Positions 27,600 through 38,744 of a stretch of 64,000 bases of DNA are shown here, piece after piece. Position 1 is the stretch's first letter. Each line of letters begins with the position of its first letter. The notes beneath the pieces are model-generated. The model had not been told where the DNA came from, did no database searches, and saw nothing but the letters and a program-made list of their open reading frames with translations. Position numbers and translations under genes: made by a program. The DNA is taken from contig JAKDRW010000004.1 of assembly GCA_030454225.1 (NCBI GenBank), forward strand, positions 1 to 64,000, given 5' to 3'. The DNA comes from Vreelandella subglaciescola. Its GTDB lineage: Bacteria; Pseudomonadota; Gammaproteobacteria; Pseudomonadales; Halomonadaceae.

Positions 27600-27866
27600 C
27601 TACGCCGCCTCACCGGGAAACCACAGCGTAAAGCATACGCCATCAGCGGCGTGCGGATCTCGTGTGCCAGGTCTTCGGAAAATCGCGACAGATGCGTGAA
27701 GCCGCGATCAGCGGCTTGCCGTGCTATCCAGCACCCAGAAAAAATGTTCGGTATTGCCCAGCATGTTGGCATACAGCTGGGGTCTTTCGCGCAGCAGCAG
27801 CGCCGTGACCAGCGCGAACATGGCCGCCAGGCGCAGGCTCAACGAAGGCGCCTTGTTCCTGTTCAT
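27600..27866 (-). pseudogene. Decayed sensor histidine kinase
   Basis: A run of kinase fragments in correct order but with most of the gene missing. It opens with [25 protein letters not shown] (first membrane helix) and joins RERPQLYANMLGNTEHFFWVLDS from the periplasmic domain before a stop. In another frame follow FTHLSRFSEDLAHEIRTPL, the phospho-histidine box, and lastly TLWFPGEAA with a stop, the usual end of heavy-metal sensor kinases. No ATPase N or G boxes remain. The start overlaps the response-regulator stop by ATGA, as in an intact pair. Several internal deletions are the likely cause. Confidence 0.75.
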
Positions 27867-28135
27867 GGCACCGCCGTTAACTGATAGCCCACGCCGCGCA
27901 CGGTCTGGATGAGCTTGGGCTGATAGGGGTCGTCTATCTTGGCGCGCAGACGGCGGATGGCAACATCAACTACGTTAGTGTCGCTGTCGAAGTTCATTTG
28001 CCACACGTGGGAGGCAATCAGCGTGCGCGATAGCACTTCGCCCGCGTGGCTGAGCAACAAATGCAACAGCGCGAACTCCTTGTTGGTCAGGCTGATGCGT
28101 TCGCCCGCGCTGTCCACCGGAACGGCTTCGCGCGA
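27863..28135 (-). pseudogene. Response-regulator remnant (OmpR/PhoB-type DNA-binding domain only)
   Basis: The last 90 codons encode a complete winged-helix domain: [53 protein letters not shown] and [15 protein letters not shown], most like CusR-type regulators. The receiver domain with its phosphorylated aspartate is gone. Upstream of about 28135 the frame runs antisense through the HbpS-like remnant and is not protein-like. The ORF track's 164-residue ORF is therefore a chimera. It could still be translated, but normal regulation is lost. Confidence 0.75.
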
Positions 28136-28325
28136 GCTGGCAAAAATTGCCCGTAACGATCCCGAATCGCAAAACCTCAACACCGTGGACGAATTACTGT
28201 TGCTGGGCGGCGGCGTGCCGGTCACGGTGGACGACGCAGTCATCGGCGCCGTGGGCGTGGCCGGTGCCGGCGGCTCGGCCATTGACGAAGACTGCGCGCT
28301 GGATGCTATCGAAAAAGTGTTATAA
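28131..28325 (+). pseudogene. 3' end of a GlcG/HbpS-family gene
   Basis: The plus-strand frame from about 28131 reads [21 protein letters not shown], then [26 protein letters not shown] and [13 protein letters not shown] before TAA. This is the C-terminal part of the GlcG/HbpS family of haem-binding or glycolate/ureide-associated proteins. Everything upstream is missing: the sequence passes directly into the inverted response-regulator remnant. The junction marks a deletion or inversion endpoint. An intact copy would have been the gene before the hydroxyisourate hydrolase. Confidence 0.75.
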
Positions 28326-28392
28326 TATTCATCCTGAGTACAATGCCTGTACAGCATATGGCGTTTAAACCGCTTTCCCCAGGAGTCTGCTA

Positions 28393-28812
28393 ATGAACAT
28401 GAAACTGACCACTACGCTTGCCACCGGCGCCCTGATGGCGACTATGGCCACCGTTACGCTAGCCGCCGACAACCCTATGAGCGTCCACGTGCTCAATATC
28501 GAAAACGGTCTGCCTTCTCCCGGCGTCGACGTCACCTTGGAGCAGCGCCACGACGACGGCCAGTGGGAGCAGATCAACGCCGCCGTAACCGGCGACAACG
28601 GCCGCATCAGCGCGCTTTATCCGGAAGACACCGAGCTGGAAAACGGCGTATACCGCGTCACCTTTGACACCGGCGAATGGTTTGAAAACCACGATACCGA
28701 CACCTTCTTTCCGGAAATTCCGGTAGTATTTGCCATCGACGGCGAACTCGAGCACTACCATATTCCGCTGCTGCTGAGCCCCTACGGCTACTCGACCTAC
28801 CGCGGTAACTAA
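28393..28812 (+). CDS. hiuH: 5-hydroxyisourate hydrolase with signal peptide
   Basis: Transthyretin-like enzyme hydrolysing 5-hydroxyisourate to OHCU in urate breakdown. The 139-residue product has a cleavable signal ([26 protein letters not shown]), so the enzyme is periplasmic. The mature part carries [19 protein letters not shown], then [19 protein letters not shown]; the C-terminal YRG(S/N) tetrapeptide and the HVLN histidine are catalytic features of the family. AGGAG precedes ATG 28393. Other urate genes are not adjacent, but ureide-linked genes lie a few kilobases on. Confidence 0.93.
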   Translation: MNMKLTTTLATGALMATMATVTLAADNPMSVHVLNIENGLPSPGVDVTLEQRHDDGQWEQINAAVTGDNGRISALYPEDTELENGVYRVTFDTGEWFENHDTDTFFPEIPVVFAIDGELEHYHIPLLLSPYGYSTYRGN

Positions 28813-28860
28813 GGCCGATGATCCGCTCCGGGGTGATTAACATCGTTGCCCAAAAACGAG

Positions 28861-28897
28861 AACGCCCCCGCTGCCTTAAGGTAGCGGGGGCGTTTTT
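28861..28897. terminator. Terminator after hiuH
   Basis: AACGCCCCCGCT and AGCGGGGGCGTT form a strong stem (with inner CC/GG pairs around a TTAA loop), followed by TTTTT. A preceding CAAAAACG lets it act on the minus strand too, for the convergent tsx gene. Confidence 0.85.
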
Positions 28898-28941
28898 GTC
28901 AGCAAGCTAGTGCGAGCTTGGCATTGCTGCAAGGAACCTGT

Positions 28942-29793
28942 TTACAGGTGCCATTCCAAGTTAAACGTGGTGGCATTGGTATCGACACCCTTGTTACCAA
29001 ACTTGTTGCGCCAGAATTCGTAACCCACGCCGGCCCACAGACGGTCTTCCTCGCCAAAGGCAAGTTTGCCTACGTCCATCATCAGCGATGGGCGCGAAAG
29101 ACGCTCGGGCTTGGTGTCATCAGAGCCGTCGCCCTTGCCCTTGGCGCCGTTGTAGTTGAAGAACCCCTGGAACTTCATCGGTACGGGGCCCGCGTCAAAG
29201 GGCAGCCCCCACGCCAGGTTGACCTGGTAGTAGTCGTCAAACTCGCGATCGCCGTCAAACTTGCTGTGGTTCCACTCGTGAGAGTAGAAAAAACTCAGGT
29301 CGAGGAAACCTTCGGGCACGTCAAACTTGAGCGTCGGGCCCGCCAGCAGCTGACGCTTGCGCGGGGCAAATTCGGTGTTTTTGGTGTTCATGTCGACACC
29401 GCCGGTAAACGCGACGTCTTTCACCGGGCCAAAGGCCAGCTCTTCGCCAAACAGCTTGCCGTAGTGCAGCTGGTTACGATACATGACGTAGGCTTCGGTA
29501 GCTCCCGAATCACCGCCGCTGGCGGGGTCGTTACTATCCGACTGAAGCAGGTCGATGTTGAATAGGTGCTGGCCCAGCGAGTGGCCGCCGACGTAGTTGA
29601 ACTGCAGAATATTCTTTTCAATATGCTTGTCCCCGTTTTCCTGAGGACCCGGCCCCGGCTCGGTGAACTGGGTGCCGTAACGATAGCCGATGAAGGAGTC
29701 GCTCCACGTTGCCGCTTGCGCCTGGGTGAAAGCACAGGCTGCCAACGTAGTTGCGCCGACCAGTGCGGCCACGGAATGCTTGGTGTTAAACAT
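28942..29793 (-). CDS. Tsx-like nucleoside-specific outer-membrane channel
   Basis: A 283-residue outer-membrane beta-barrel of the Tsx family, which lets nucleosides and related compounds cross. A signal peptide ends near AFTQAQA; the mature chain has alternating aromatic strands (WSDSFIGYRYGTQFTEP, FNYVGGHSLGQHLFNIDLLQSD, LWAGVGYEFWRNKFG) and ends FNLEWHL, with a terminal hydrophobic residue typical of barrels. A TTGTATACAA palindrome lies about 230 bases upstream, suggesting GntR control shared with the nucleobase permease. Confidence 0.88.
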   Translation of the reverse strand: MFNTKHSVAALVGATTLAACAFTQAQAATWSDSFIGYRYGTQFTEPGPGPQENGDKHIEKNILQFNYVGGHSLGQHLFNIDLLQSDSNDPASGGDSGATEAYVMYRNQLHYGKLFGEELAFGPVKDVAFTGGVDMNTKNTEFAPRKRQLLAGPTLKFDVPEGFLDLSFFYSHEWNHSKFDGDREFDDYYQVNLAWGLPFDAGPVPMKFQGFFNYNGAKGKGDGSDDTKPERLSRPSLMMDVGKLAFGEEDRLWAGVGYEFWRNKFGNKGVDTNATTFNLEWHL

Positions 29794-30172
29794 CGATCAA
29801 ATACCCTATTGTTTTATTGTAAGAGTCGAGCCCAGCGCAGCGTTCGCTGCCTGTCTCACTATCTGCTGCACCGCATTATTGCCTTTATTGTCAGTGCGAC
29901 AAACAGCGCCGTTGGTACATCGTTGTGTACCTTGGCTTGCCCGCTGCCAGAGCGAGACGAACTTCGGTCACAGCTGCTGTCTCATGCTGCTTCTTTAGCA
30001 ACACTTTACACAGCTGGTTTTTGTATACAAGGGAAAAATACATAAAAGACGGCGCAATGACAACAACCCGGCCAATAAGTTGTGTTTCTTATGCGCCACG
30101 CCGGAATACAGCTTCGCTGGGCGCAGGCGCCGCCTGTGCTTACAGGTTTCCCCCACTCGCACGCCGATGGCG
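29794..30172. other. Spacer upstream of tsx
   Basis: No gene seen. It holds the promoter side of tsx and the palindrome at 30021. The sequence is less GC-rich than the flanking genes in its right half, including gaaaaatacataaaag. Confidence 0.4.
30021..30030. promoter_or_regulatory. GntR-type operator candidate, tsx
   Basis: TTGTATACAA, a perfect palindrome fitting the FadR-subfamily pattern TNGT-N2-ACNA. The same ten bases occur at 38414 and 48826. Confidence 0.5.
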
Positions 30173-30904
30173 CTAGCTCAGCGCCGCCTTGGCGCCAAAA
30201 ATAGCCATCAAATCGGTTTCTGACTGGCGTCCGCACAGATCCAGCAAGTTCTCCAGACTGTTCAAGTGCTGGTGTACGCCTTCCCTGGCCGCCTCAGCGT
30301 CGCCGCTTATCAGCCGCTCAAGAAGCCGCGCGTGGTCGCCTTCCAGGTAGCACGATCCCAGGCTCGGGCGCTTATATAGCGCGATCACGATGGACGTGCG
30401 CATAATCAGATCGGTAAGCATAGAGCTCAGAATGCGGTTGGGCGCATGCGCCGCCAGCAGGTGGTGAAAGCTTAGCGAATGCTCGATACGCGCAGGTTCA
30501 TCGCCTTCGGCGTAGGCCTGCTTTTCCCGTTCAACGTGGTGCTCAAGCGTGGCCAGCGACGAGGCGTCAAGCTTGCCCGCCTGCAGCGCCACGGCTTCGC
30601 CTTCCACCAGCCGGCGGGCGGCAAACGTCTCGCGGGTTTCCTCGATAGTCGGCGCCCTGACCCGCGCCACCTGGTTGGGCCGCTGATCCAGCACATGCTG
30701 CGAGGCCAGCCGAGTAAGCGCCTTGCGCACCACCGTACGGCTGACGCCGAAAACGTCGCCCAGCGTCACTTCGGGGAGTTTGGTATCCGGCGGCAAGCGC
30801 TGCATCAGCACCGCCGCACGGATATGGTCAACGATATCCTGATCGCTGACGCGCCCACGCTCTTGCGCAGACTGCGATAGCGTTTTACGCCAGACGGGGT
30901 TCAT
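30173..30904 (-). CDS. GntR family (FCD) transcriptional regulator
   Basis: A 243-residue regulator: N-terminal winged helix (DIVDHIRAAVLMQRLPPDTKLPEVTLGDVFGVSRTVVRKALTRLASQHVLD), then an all-helical FCD effector domain with the metal-site pattern FHHLLAAHAPN and HARLLERLISGDAEAAREGVHQHL. FCD regulators usually sense small organic acids. ATG 30904 is preferred over the ORF-track start because it follows ggagagcggcagg. It lies 111 bases after pyk on the same strand and upstream of tsx, so it may control purine or glyoxylate genes; the effector is unknown. Confidence 0.88.
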   Translation of the reverse strand: MNPVWRKTLSQSAQERGRVSDQDIVDHIRAAVLMQRLPPDTKLPEVTLGDVFGVSRTVVRKALTRLASQHVLDQRPNQVARVRAPTIEETRETFAARRLVEGEAVALQAGKLDASSLATLEHHVEREKQAYAEGDEPARIEHSLSFHHLLAAHAPNRILSSMLTDLIMRTSIVIALYKRPSLGSCYLEGDHARLLERLISGDAEAAREGVHQHLNSLENLLDLCGRQSETDLMAIFGAKAALS

Positions 30905-31015
30905 CCTGCCGCTCTCCACATGTATCAGCAAAAAAAGCGCATTCTAGCCTCGAATAACGCCAAAAAGACAGCCCCGGGGTGCAGTGCTGCCCTATCGCCG
31001 GTTAATCGCTGCCGC

Positions 31016-32491
31016 TTAGCCGCGCTGATGGTCAGCGGTCACGCTGATGATTTTCATGGTGTTGGTGCCGCCGTGGGCGTTCATGTGATCACCGCGAGTC
31101 AGGATAATGTGGTCGTTGACCTGGGCAATGCCCTCGTCGACGAGTAGTGTCAGGGCGTTGTCGTGAAGCTCGGCGGCGTCCATGCGGCTGGTGTCAAAAG
31201 CACAGGATACAACGCCGCGGTACATCGCCATGCGGCGCTGGGCAACGGCGCTGTGAGCCAGCCCCACGATCGGCAGGCCCGAGTGAATGCGCGAGGCAAT
31301 CAGCGCGGTGTAGCCGCTCGAGGTCATACAGGCAATCGCCGACACGCCTTCGAGGTGGTTGGCCGCGTACATTGCCGACAGCGCGACGGTCTCGTCGCTG
31401 CGGGTAAAGCCCTGGTGGATCCGGTGACCGGATTCCTGGGTGCTGCGCTCGCGCTCGGCACCCAGACACACGCGGTCCATCGCTTCGATGGTTTCTACCG
31501 GGTAGTCGCCAGCGGCGGTTTCGGCCGACAGCATCACGGCGTCGGTACCGTCCAGCACGGCGTTGGCCACGTCGAACACTTCGGCACGCGTGGGCAGCGG
31601 CGACTCGATCATGGATTCCATCATTTGCGTGGCGGTGATGACCGCGCGGTTCAGGCTGCGCGCGTGCTTGATGATGCGCTTTTGCACGCCGATCAGCTGG
31701 GCATCGCCAATTTCCACGCCCAGATCGCCACGAGCGACCATGACCGCTTCGGAGGCCTTGATGATGCCGTCCAGCGTTTCATCATCGGCTACCGCTTCGG
31801 CACGTTCGACCTTGGCGATCAGGCCGATTTCCTGACCTTTTTCGCCCAGCAGCTTGCGCGCCTCCTGCATGTCGGCGGCAGAGCGCGGGAAGGAGACGGC
31901 CATGTAGTCCACGCCGATTTCCAGCGCGGTTTTCAGGTCTTCCTTGTCCTTGTCGGTCAACGCCGGTGCCGACAGGCCGCCACCTTGCTTGTTGATGCCC
32001 TTGTTGTTGGACAGCTTACCGCCGACCACAACGCTGGTATGGACTTCTTTGCCCTTAACGGCGTCCACATCGAGGACCACACGGCCGTCGTCCAGCAGCA
32101 GGCGGTCGCCAACGTGCAGATCTTCGGCCAGCGTCTTGTAGTCGCAACCCACACGGCTGATGTCACCGTCTTCGTTACCCAGCGCCATATCGAGGACGAA
32201 GGGCTTGCCTTCTTCGAGCTCGACGGCACCGTCTTTAAAACGGGCGATGCGGATCTTGGGACCTTGCAGATCGGCAAGCGCGGCCACGCTTTTGCCGATA
32301 CGGTCGGCAATCTCGCGCACTTCGGTCAGGCGGCGGCGATGATCGTCGGCCGAGCCATGGGAAAAGTTGAGGCGAACCACGTCGACGCCGGCACGCAGCA
32401 TGCGCTCGAGCTCGCCTTCGCGATCGCTTGCGGGACCCAGGGTTGCCACAATTTTTGTGCGGCGAATAGGAGTATAGGCATTGTTATTCAT
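31016..32491 (-). CDS. pyk: Pyruvate kinase
   Basis: Converts phosphoenolpyruvate and ADP to pyruvate and ATP. The 491-residue product shows RRTKIVATLGPASD at the N-terminus, VVRLNFSHGSADDH, the active-site region MVARGDLGVEIG, TATQMMESMIESPLPTRAEVFDVANAVLDGTDAVMLSAETAAGDYP, and a C-terminal regulatory domain. ATG 32491 (MNNNAYTPIRR) has GAGG upstream. In pseudomonads a pyruvate kinase closes the gcl-hyi-glxR-ttuD operon; here ttuD is absent and a terminator precedes pyk, so it is probably transcribed separately. Confidence 0.95.
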   Translation of the reverse strand: MNNNAYTPIRRTKIVATLGPASDREGELERMLRAGVDVVRLNFSHGSADDHRRRLTEVREIADRIGKSVAALADLQGPKIRIARFKDGAVELEEGKPFVLDMALGNEDGDISRVGCDYKTLAEDLHVGDRLLLDDGRVVLDVDAVKGKEVHTSVVVGGKLSNNKGINKQGGGLSAPALTDKDKEDLKTALEIGVDYMAVSFPRSAADMQEARKLLGEKGQEIGLIAKVERAEAVADDETLDGIIKASEAVMVARGDLGVEIGDAQLIGVQKRIIKHARSLNRAVITATQMMESMIESPLPTRAEVFDVANAVLDGTDAVMLSAETAAGDYPVETIEAMDRVCLGAERERSTQESGHRIHQGFTRSDETVALSAMYAANHLEGVSAIACMTSSGYTALIASRIHSGLPIVGLAHSAVAQRRMAMYRGVVSCAFDTSRMDAAELHDNALTLLVDEGIAQVNDHIILTRGDHMNAHGGTNTMKIISVTADHQRG

Positions 32492-32835
32492 ACGGACCTC
32501 GGCAGCACCAGAATGGCGCAAAAATCGTTAACGTTGGTGCGGGCTGAACCCGGCACGACTCAATGTTCCAGGGCGACAAAGAAGCAGGGACAAAAAAACC
32601 GGCATCAGGCCATTCGCAATGCGAACAAAACGCCTGACGCCGGGGAAAGAGTCGCTGTGCGTACAGGGCGTTCGCATGGAACCCTGATACACAACAGCCA
32701 TATAGAACAACGGCAGGCGATAAGGCGCCTGCCGTGATGGTGCATACGCCACCTCGCGTTCTACGCGATGGCGCATGCACTGAGCGGCGTATGCAACAGG
32801 GCACACGCCGCTTTCTCCGGCCGCAAAATGCCGGA
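32492..32835 (-). other. glxR-pyk spacer with several hairpins
   Basis: No gene supported in this 344-base spacer; the ORF-track frames show no family pattern. It contains three inverted repeats: GCATACGCC/GGCGTATGC near 32742-32795, GGCAGGCG/CGCCTGCC at 32712-32733, and the intrinsic terminator. The pyk promoter must lie in the last 100 bases. A glycerate kinase gene found here in pseudomonads is missing. Confidence 0.5.
32592..32642 (-). terminator. Terminator of the gcl-hyi-glxR operon
   Basis: On the minus strand CCGGCGTCAGGC pairs with GCCTGATGCCGG (one mismatch) across a 20-base loop and is followed by seven T. It would end the leftward glxR transcript before pyk. Confidence 0.7.
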
Positions 32836-33723
32836 TTACTGACCGATTTCGTGGTCAGCCATTTTTTCCAGCGCGCGGACGATGCCGGCGTGATCCCAGT
32901 CTGCGCCGCCGTTGGCTGCACAGGCCTGGAACAGCTGCTGGGCGTTGGCCGTACCCGGCAGCGACAGGTTCAGCGTGCGTGCGCCTTCCAGTGCCAGGTT
33001 GAGGTCTTTCTGGTGCAGCTTGATCTTGAAGCCCGGATCGAAGGTGCGGTCAATCATGCGGCCGCCGTGCACGTCGAGAATCTTCGACTGTGCCAGACCA
33101 CCGAGCAGCGATTCGCGCACTTTGGCTACGTCAGCACCGGCTTTGGAGGCAAACAGCAGGCCTTCAGACACGGCTTCGATAGTCAGCGCTACAACGATCT
33201 GGTTGGCAACCTTACACGTCTGGCCAGAACCGTTTTCACCGATGTGAGTAATGGATTTGCCCATCACTTCGAGAATCGGCTTGGCGCGCTCAAAGCCTTT
33301 CTCGGTGCCACCGACCATGATGGTCAGCGCAGCATTGATCGCGCCGCCTTCGCCGCCGGATACCGGTGCGTCAACGTACTCGCCGCCGGCTTCCTGAATG
33401 CGCTTGGCAAATTCCTGGGTGGGAATCGGCGCGATCGAGCTCATGTCGATCACCAGGGTGTCTTTCTTGAGGCCGTGGATAACGCCTTCTTCGCCAAACA
33501 GTACCAGCTCGACGTCCGGGGTATCCGGCACCATGGTGATAACAACGTCAGACTGCGCAGCAACCTCTTTCGGGTTGGCGCAAACGTTGGCACCTTTTTC
33601 CTTGAGGTCGGCCGGCAGCGACGAACCGAACTCAACGGTGTTGATCTCGTGGCCAGCGTCCAGCAGGTGACCTGCCATCGGGCGACCCATGATGCCTAGT
33701 CCGATAAAACCGATCTTGCTCAT
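32836..33723 (-). CDS. glxR: 2-hydroxy-3-oxopropionate (tartronate semialdehyde) reductase
   Basis: Reduces tartronate semialdehyde to D-glycerate with NAD(P)H. The 295-residue product has the N-terminal nucleotide fold KIGFIGLGIMGRPMAGHLLDAG, substrate-site APVSGGEGGAINAALTIMVGG and the catalytic-lysine region GSGQTCKVANQIVVALTIEAVSEGL, as in beta-hydroxyacid dehydrogenases of the GarR/GlxR group. It is the third gene after gcl and hyi, 56 bases downstream of hyi, and completes conversion of two glyoxylate molecules to glycerate. AAAGGAGAACC precedes the ATG. Confidence 0.95.
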   Translation of the reverse strand: MSKIGFIGLGIMGRPMAGHLLDAGHEINTVEFGSSLPADLKEKGANVCANPKEVAAQSDVVITMVPDTPDVELVLFGEEGVIHGLKKDTLVIDMSSIAPIPTQEFAKRIQEAGGEYVDAPVSGGEGGAINAALTIMVGGTEKGFERAKPILEVMGKSITHIGENGSGQTCKVANQIVVALTIEAVSEGLLFASKAGADVAKVRESLLGGLAQSKILDVHGGRMIDRTFDPGFKIKLHQKDLNLALEGARTLNLSLPGTANAQQLFQACAANGGADWDHAGIVRALEKMADHEIGQ

Positions 33724-33779
33724 AATGGTTCTCCTTTCACAGTAATCGTATTACAGAAAGACGAGCGTCTCGCCAAGAC

Positions 33780-34556
<777 letters not shown>

Positions 34557-34634
34557 GTAAATCTCCTTATGTCTTTTCGTGTATGTCAAAGCACCCGACA
34601 CCGGGCAAAGCCGGTGTCGGGTGTTAGCCGTTTC

Positions 34635-36419
<1,785 letters not shown>

Positions 36420-36765
36420 TAAAAACTCTCCTCAATCAGGAACCTTTGGCCGCTTGAGATACGCGCGGGCCGGGAAACCTCGGTGAAAAACGCCCCATCG
36501 TCAGGAACATTTCTGTAGTTGATTCTGTAGTTAATACAGTTGCATCCGGGACTGTTGCATCCAGAAATAGTGTATCCAAGCGCTGTAATCACAACCGTAC
36601 CCAGTACTTGTATTCAAAAATATGCGTCCGACGCAAAACTGTCAATAATTTGTGGAAATATTTTCCACTAATTTGAAAACGCGACCGAAGGCTTCTTAAA
36701 CCCGCCTACATTTGGCTAAAAAATCAACGGGTTAAAGAGGCTCTGCATTTATTCGCGACGATGGC
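36420..36765 (-). promoter_or_regulatory. Complex control region upstream of gcl
   Basis: No gene in this 346-base spacer. It holds two direct repeats of TTCTGTAGTT (36511, 36523), two of TGTTGCATCC-like sequence, a dyad CTGTAGTTAATACAG at 36525-36539 and TTGTATTCAA at 36608-36617, one base from the TTGTATACAA site seen elsewhere. Such clustering suggests binding by one or more regulators, probably a GntR protein. Confidence 0.5.
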
Positions 36766-37479
36766 TTATTTTGCCGCTACGGTTGATTCGGCGCGGTTGT
36801 CGGGTAGCGTCATCAGCCCTGCCACTTGGCCTAGCGCGGCGTCGAACGCGTTGAGCAGGCGCACGCCGGGCGGCGCCACAATGGCACCGTGTAGCCCGGC
36901 CAGCGCGGCGCCGCCAATAATGATGACCGACGGCGCATAGCGGGCCGCCTGGGCGTCAACCAGCCGCTGCAGCTCAGGCACGGCCAGCGCCTGCTGCTCG
37001 GGCAGACGCAGATGATCCAGGACGATGGCATCAATTCCCAGACAGTGACGGGCAATGCCCAGCTGCGTGAGCGTGTCGTCGATCATGCGTGGCCAACGTT
37101 GCCCCGGCGTGACGATGGCGAATCGCTCGCCCAGCTGCAGCGCCGTCAGCAGCGCGGCCTCGAGCATGCTGACCACGGGCACCGGGCTGATGTCCCGTAC
37201 GGCGGCCAGCCCCGGGTCACCAAAGCACCCCAGCAAAAACGCATCCGGCAGCTGCCGTGACGCGCCGTCCTGCTGTGGCGCCAGACATTGCTCGACCAGC
37301 CCGGCGGCGGCTTCGGCAGCCGTTGCGCAGGTGCGCGGCGAACCGATATACGCCGCGCCGCTCGCGGCCGTCAGCGCAGATACTCGCGTGTCATCACCCA
37401 GCCGTGCACGGGCCAGCCGCGCCATGTGGTCGGTCATACCGGCATTGGTATTGGCATTCACCAGTGTCAGGTGTTTCAT
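36766..37479 (-). CDS. Aspartate/glutamate/hydantoin racemase family protein
   Basis: A 237-residue protein of the Asp/Glu/hydantoin racemase family. Allantoin racemase (HpxA) and hydantoin racemase (HyuE) are its closest functional relatives by context. Motifs: LTLVNANTNAGMTDHM at the N-terminus, DAFLLGCFGDPGLAAVRDISPVPVVSMLEAAL with the first active-site cysteine, and VIIIGGAALAGL, where many racemases have a second cysteine that is not evident here. Allantoin racemisation is an attractive role given the neighbouring glyoxylate genes, but the substrate is inferred. It follows a GntR gene by 16 bases in the same direction. Confidence 0.8.
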   Translation of the reverse strand: MKHLTLVNANTNAGMTDHMARLARARLGDDTRVSALTAASGAAYIGSPRTCATAAEAAAGLVEQCLAPQQDGASRQLPDAFLLGCFGDPGLAAVRDISPVPVVSMLEAALLTALQLGERFAIVTPGQRWPRMIDDTLTQLGIARHCLGIDAIVLDHLRLPEQQALAVPELQRLVDAQAARYAPSVIIIGGAALAGLHGAIVAPPGVRLLNAFDAALGQVAGLMTLPDNRAESTVAAK

Positions 37480-37495
37480 CGGCTACCCCGCTTGC

Positions 37496-38245
37496 TCAGG
37501 TTCCCAGGCCGAAGATCTGGTGCAGATCCGGCGCGCTGGCTTCTTCTTCCACAATCGAAAGCGACGCTTCAATTTCCTTTAAGTGACGCTGCATAAAGGC
37601 CTTGGCGTTCGTCCCTTCGCGGCGCTCCAGATACTCAACCAGATCATCGTGATCGTGGGATTCGCAGCCCAGATGCCCGATATTGCCGTAAACCGCCAGT
37701 ATCAGCGACGAACGCGAACACAGCTGGCGCACAAAAGCGGCCAGCGTGGTATTGCCGGAAAGCTCCGCCAGGCGCTCGTGAAACGCGGCGGACAGCTTGA
37801 TCGCCCGGCTCTGCTCTCCCACGCTCAGCGCCTCGCGCTCGTCACTGGCCATGCGTTTGAGCTCGCGCACGTCATCCGCGGTAATACGCCGGGCCACCTC
37901 CGGCATGAGGCCGCATTCGACCAATTGGCGTGCGGCAAACACGTCCCGGGCTTCATTCGCCGTGGGCCGAGTCACGCTGGCACCGCGACGCGGCGTAAGC
38001 GTGACCAGCTGCTCCAGCGCCAGACGCTGCAAAATCTTGCGCACGCCGGTGCGGCTGATATTGAACACTTCGGTCAGCGCGTCTTCGCGCAATCGGGCGC
38101 CCGGCCGCAGCTGGTGCTCGATAATGGCATCGCTGATGATGTGATAGATGACTTCGTGGCGCTCCGCGCCGTCGCCGTTCTTCCCCACGCGTTTCGAGCG
38201 AACGAGTCCCGGCAGCTCTTCCCCCTGATCGTGCGACTTCTTCAT
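37496..38245 (-). CDS. GntR family (FCD) regulator of the purine/ureide region
   Basis: A 249-residue FadR-subfamily regulator. The winged helix spans about residues 29-95 (HEVIYHIISDAIIEHQLRPGARLREDALTEVFNISRTGVRKILQRLALEQLVTL); the FCD domain has FHERLAELSGN and HDDLVEYLERREGTNAKAFMQRHLKEIE, with the metal-site histidines. It is transcribed with the racemase downstream and divergently from the NCS2 permease. Three palindromic sites in the divergent spacer suggest autoregulation plus control of the permease. It resembles regulators such as AtzR/PydR-like FCD proteins only at family level. Confidence 0.88.
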   Translation of the reverse strand: MKKSHDQGEELPGLVRSKRVGKNGDGAERHEVIYHIISDAIIEHQLRPGARLREDALTEVFNISRTGVRKILQRLALEQLVTLTPRRGASVTRPTANEARDVFAARQLVECGLMPEVARRITADDVRELKRMASDEREALSVGEQSRAIKLSAAFHERLAELSGNTTLAAFVRQLCSRSSLILAVYGNIGHLGCESHDHDDLVEYLERREGTNAKAFMQRHLKEIEASLSIVEEEASAPDLHQIFGLGT

Positions 38246-38413
38246 AGCAGTATCCTTATCGCCTTCCCCGGCGTTCTTCTGGCCTTGTTATTGGATGTGC
38301 TGCGCAGCGCCTCGCGCGGGGCTTATTGCTGAAATGCGAGCGGTTGAAGCACTGAGACACCTGATGTTCTGACGACAATATATATAACCAAAAATAGACA
38401 ATATCAGATATTT

Positions 38414-38423
38414 TTGTATACAA
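38414..38423. promoter_or_regulatory. GntR-type operator candidate, gntR/permease
   Basis: TTGTATACAA within TTTTTGTATACAAAAAA, a 16-base near-perfect palindrome, 170 bases upstream of the gntR start. Confidence 0.55.
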
Positions 38424-38729
38424 AAAACGCCGTTAGACTAAAGGATGATCAGCCTCATGGCCGCGGCATAACGCCTATCGTGCATCCTCTCACGACGCGG
38501 CACAATTCTCCTAAAGTGCGGCCAGACGGCCACAAAAAAATATTAAAATACTGTTTTAACAAGTTATTTATATGGGCACAGCGCATCAGCGACGCTATGC
38601 CGCGGCCAGTAGCTACCACTGGTCCGTCAACAAGGCCCGCTGGGAGGCGCAAAGAAAAGCGTCAAACTTATTTATTTTTTACGACCGTTTTGTGTACAGT
38701 GGCCCGACCCTAACGAAACAACCTGCTCT

Positions 38730-38744
38730 TTGTATTGCATACAA
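38730..38744 (+). promoter_or_regulatory. Palindrome overlapping the permease leader
   Basis: TTGTAT and ATACAA arms separated by TGC, ending 21 bases before the start codon. Binding here would block transcription start or early elongation. Confidence 0.45.

Noticed and set aside
31163-32737. 524-codon plus-strand ORF antisense to pyruvate kinase
   Set aside because: It mirrors pyk codons in a GC-rich genome; its translation is histidine/glycine/valine-rich with no family pattern.
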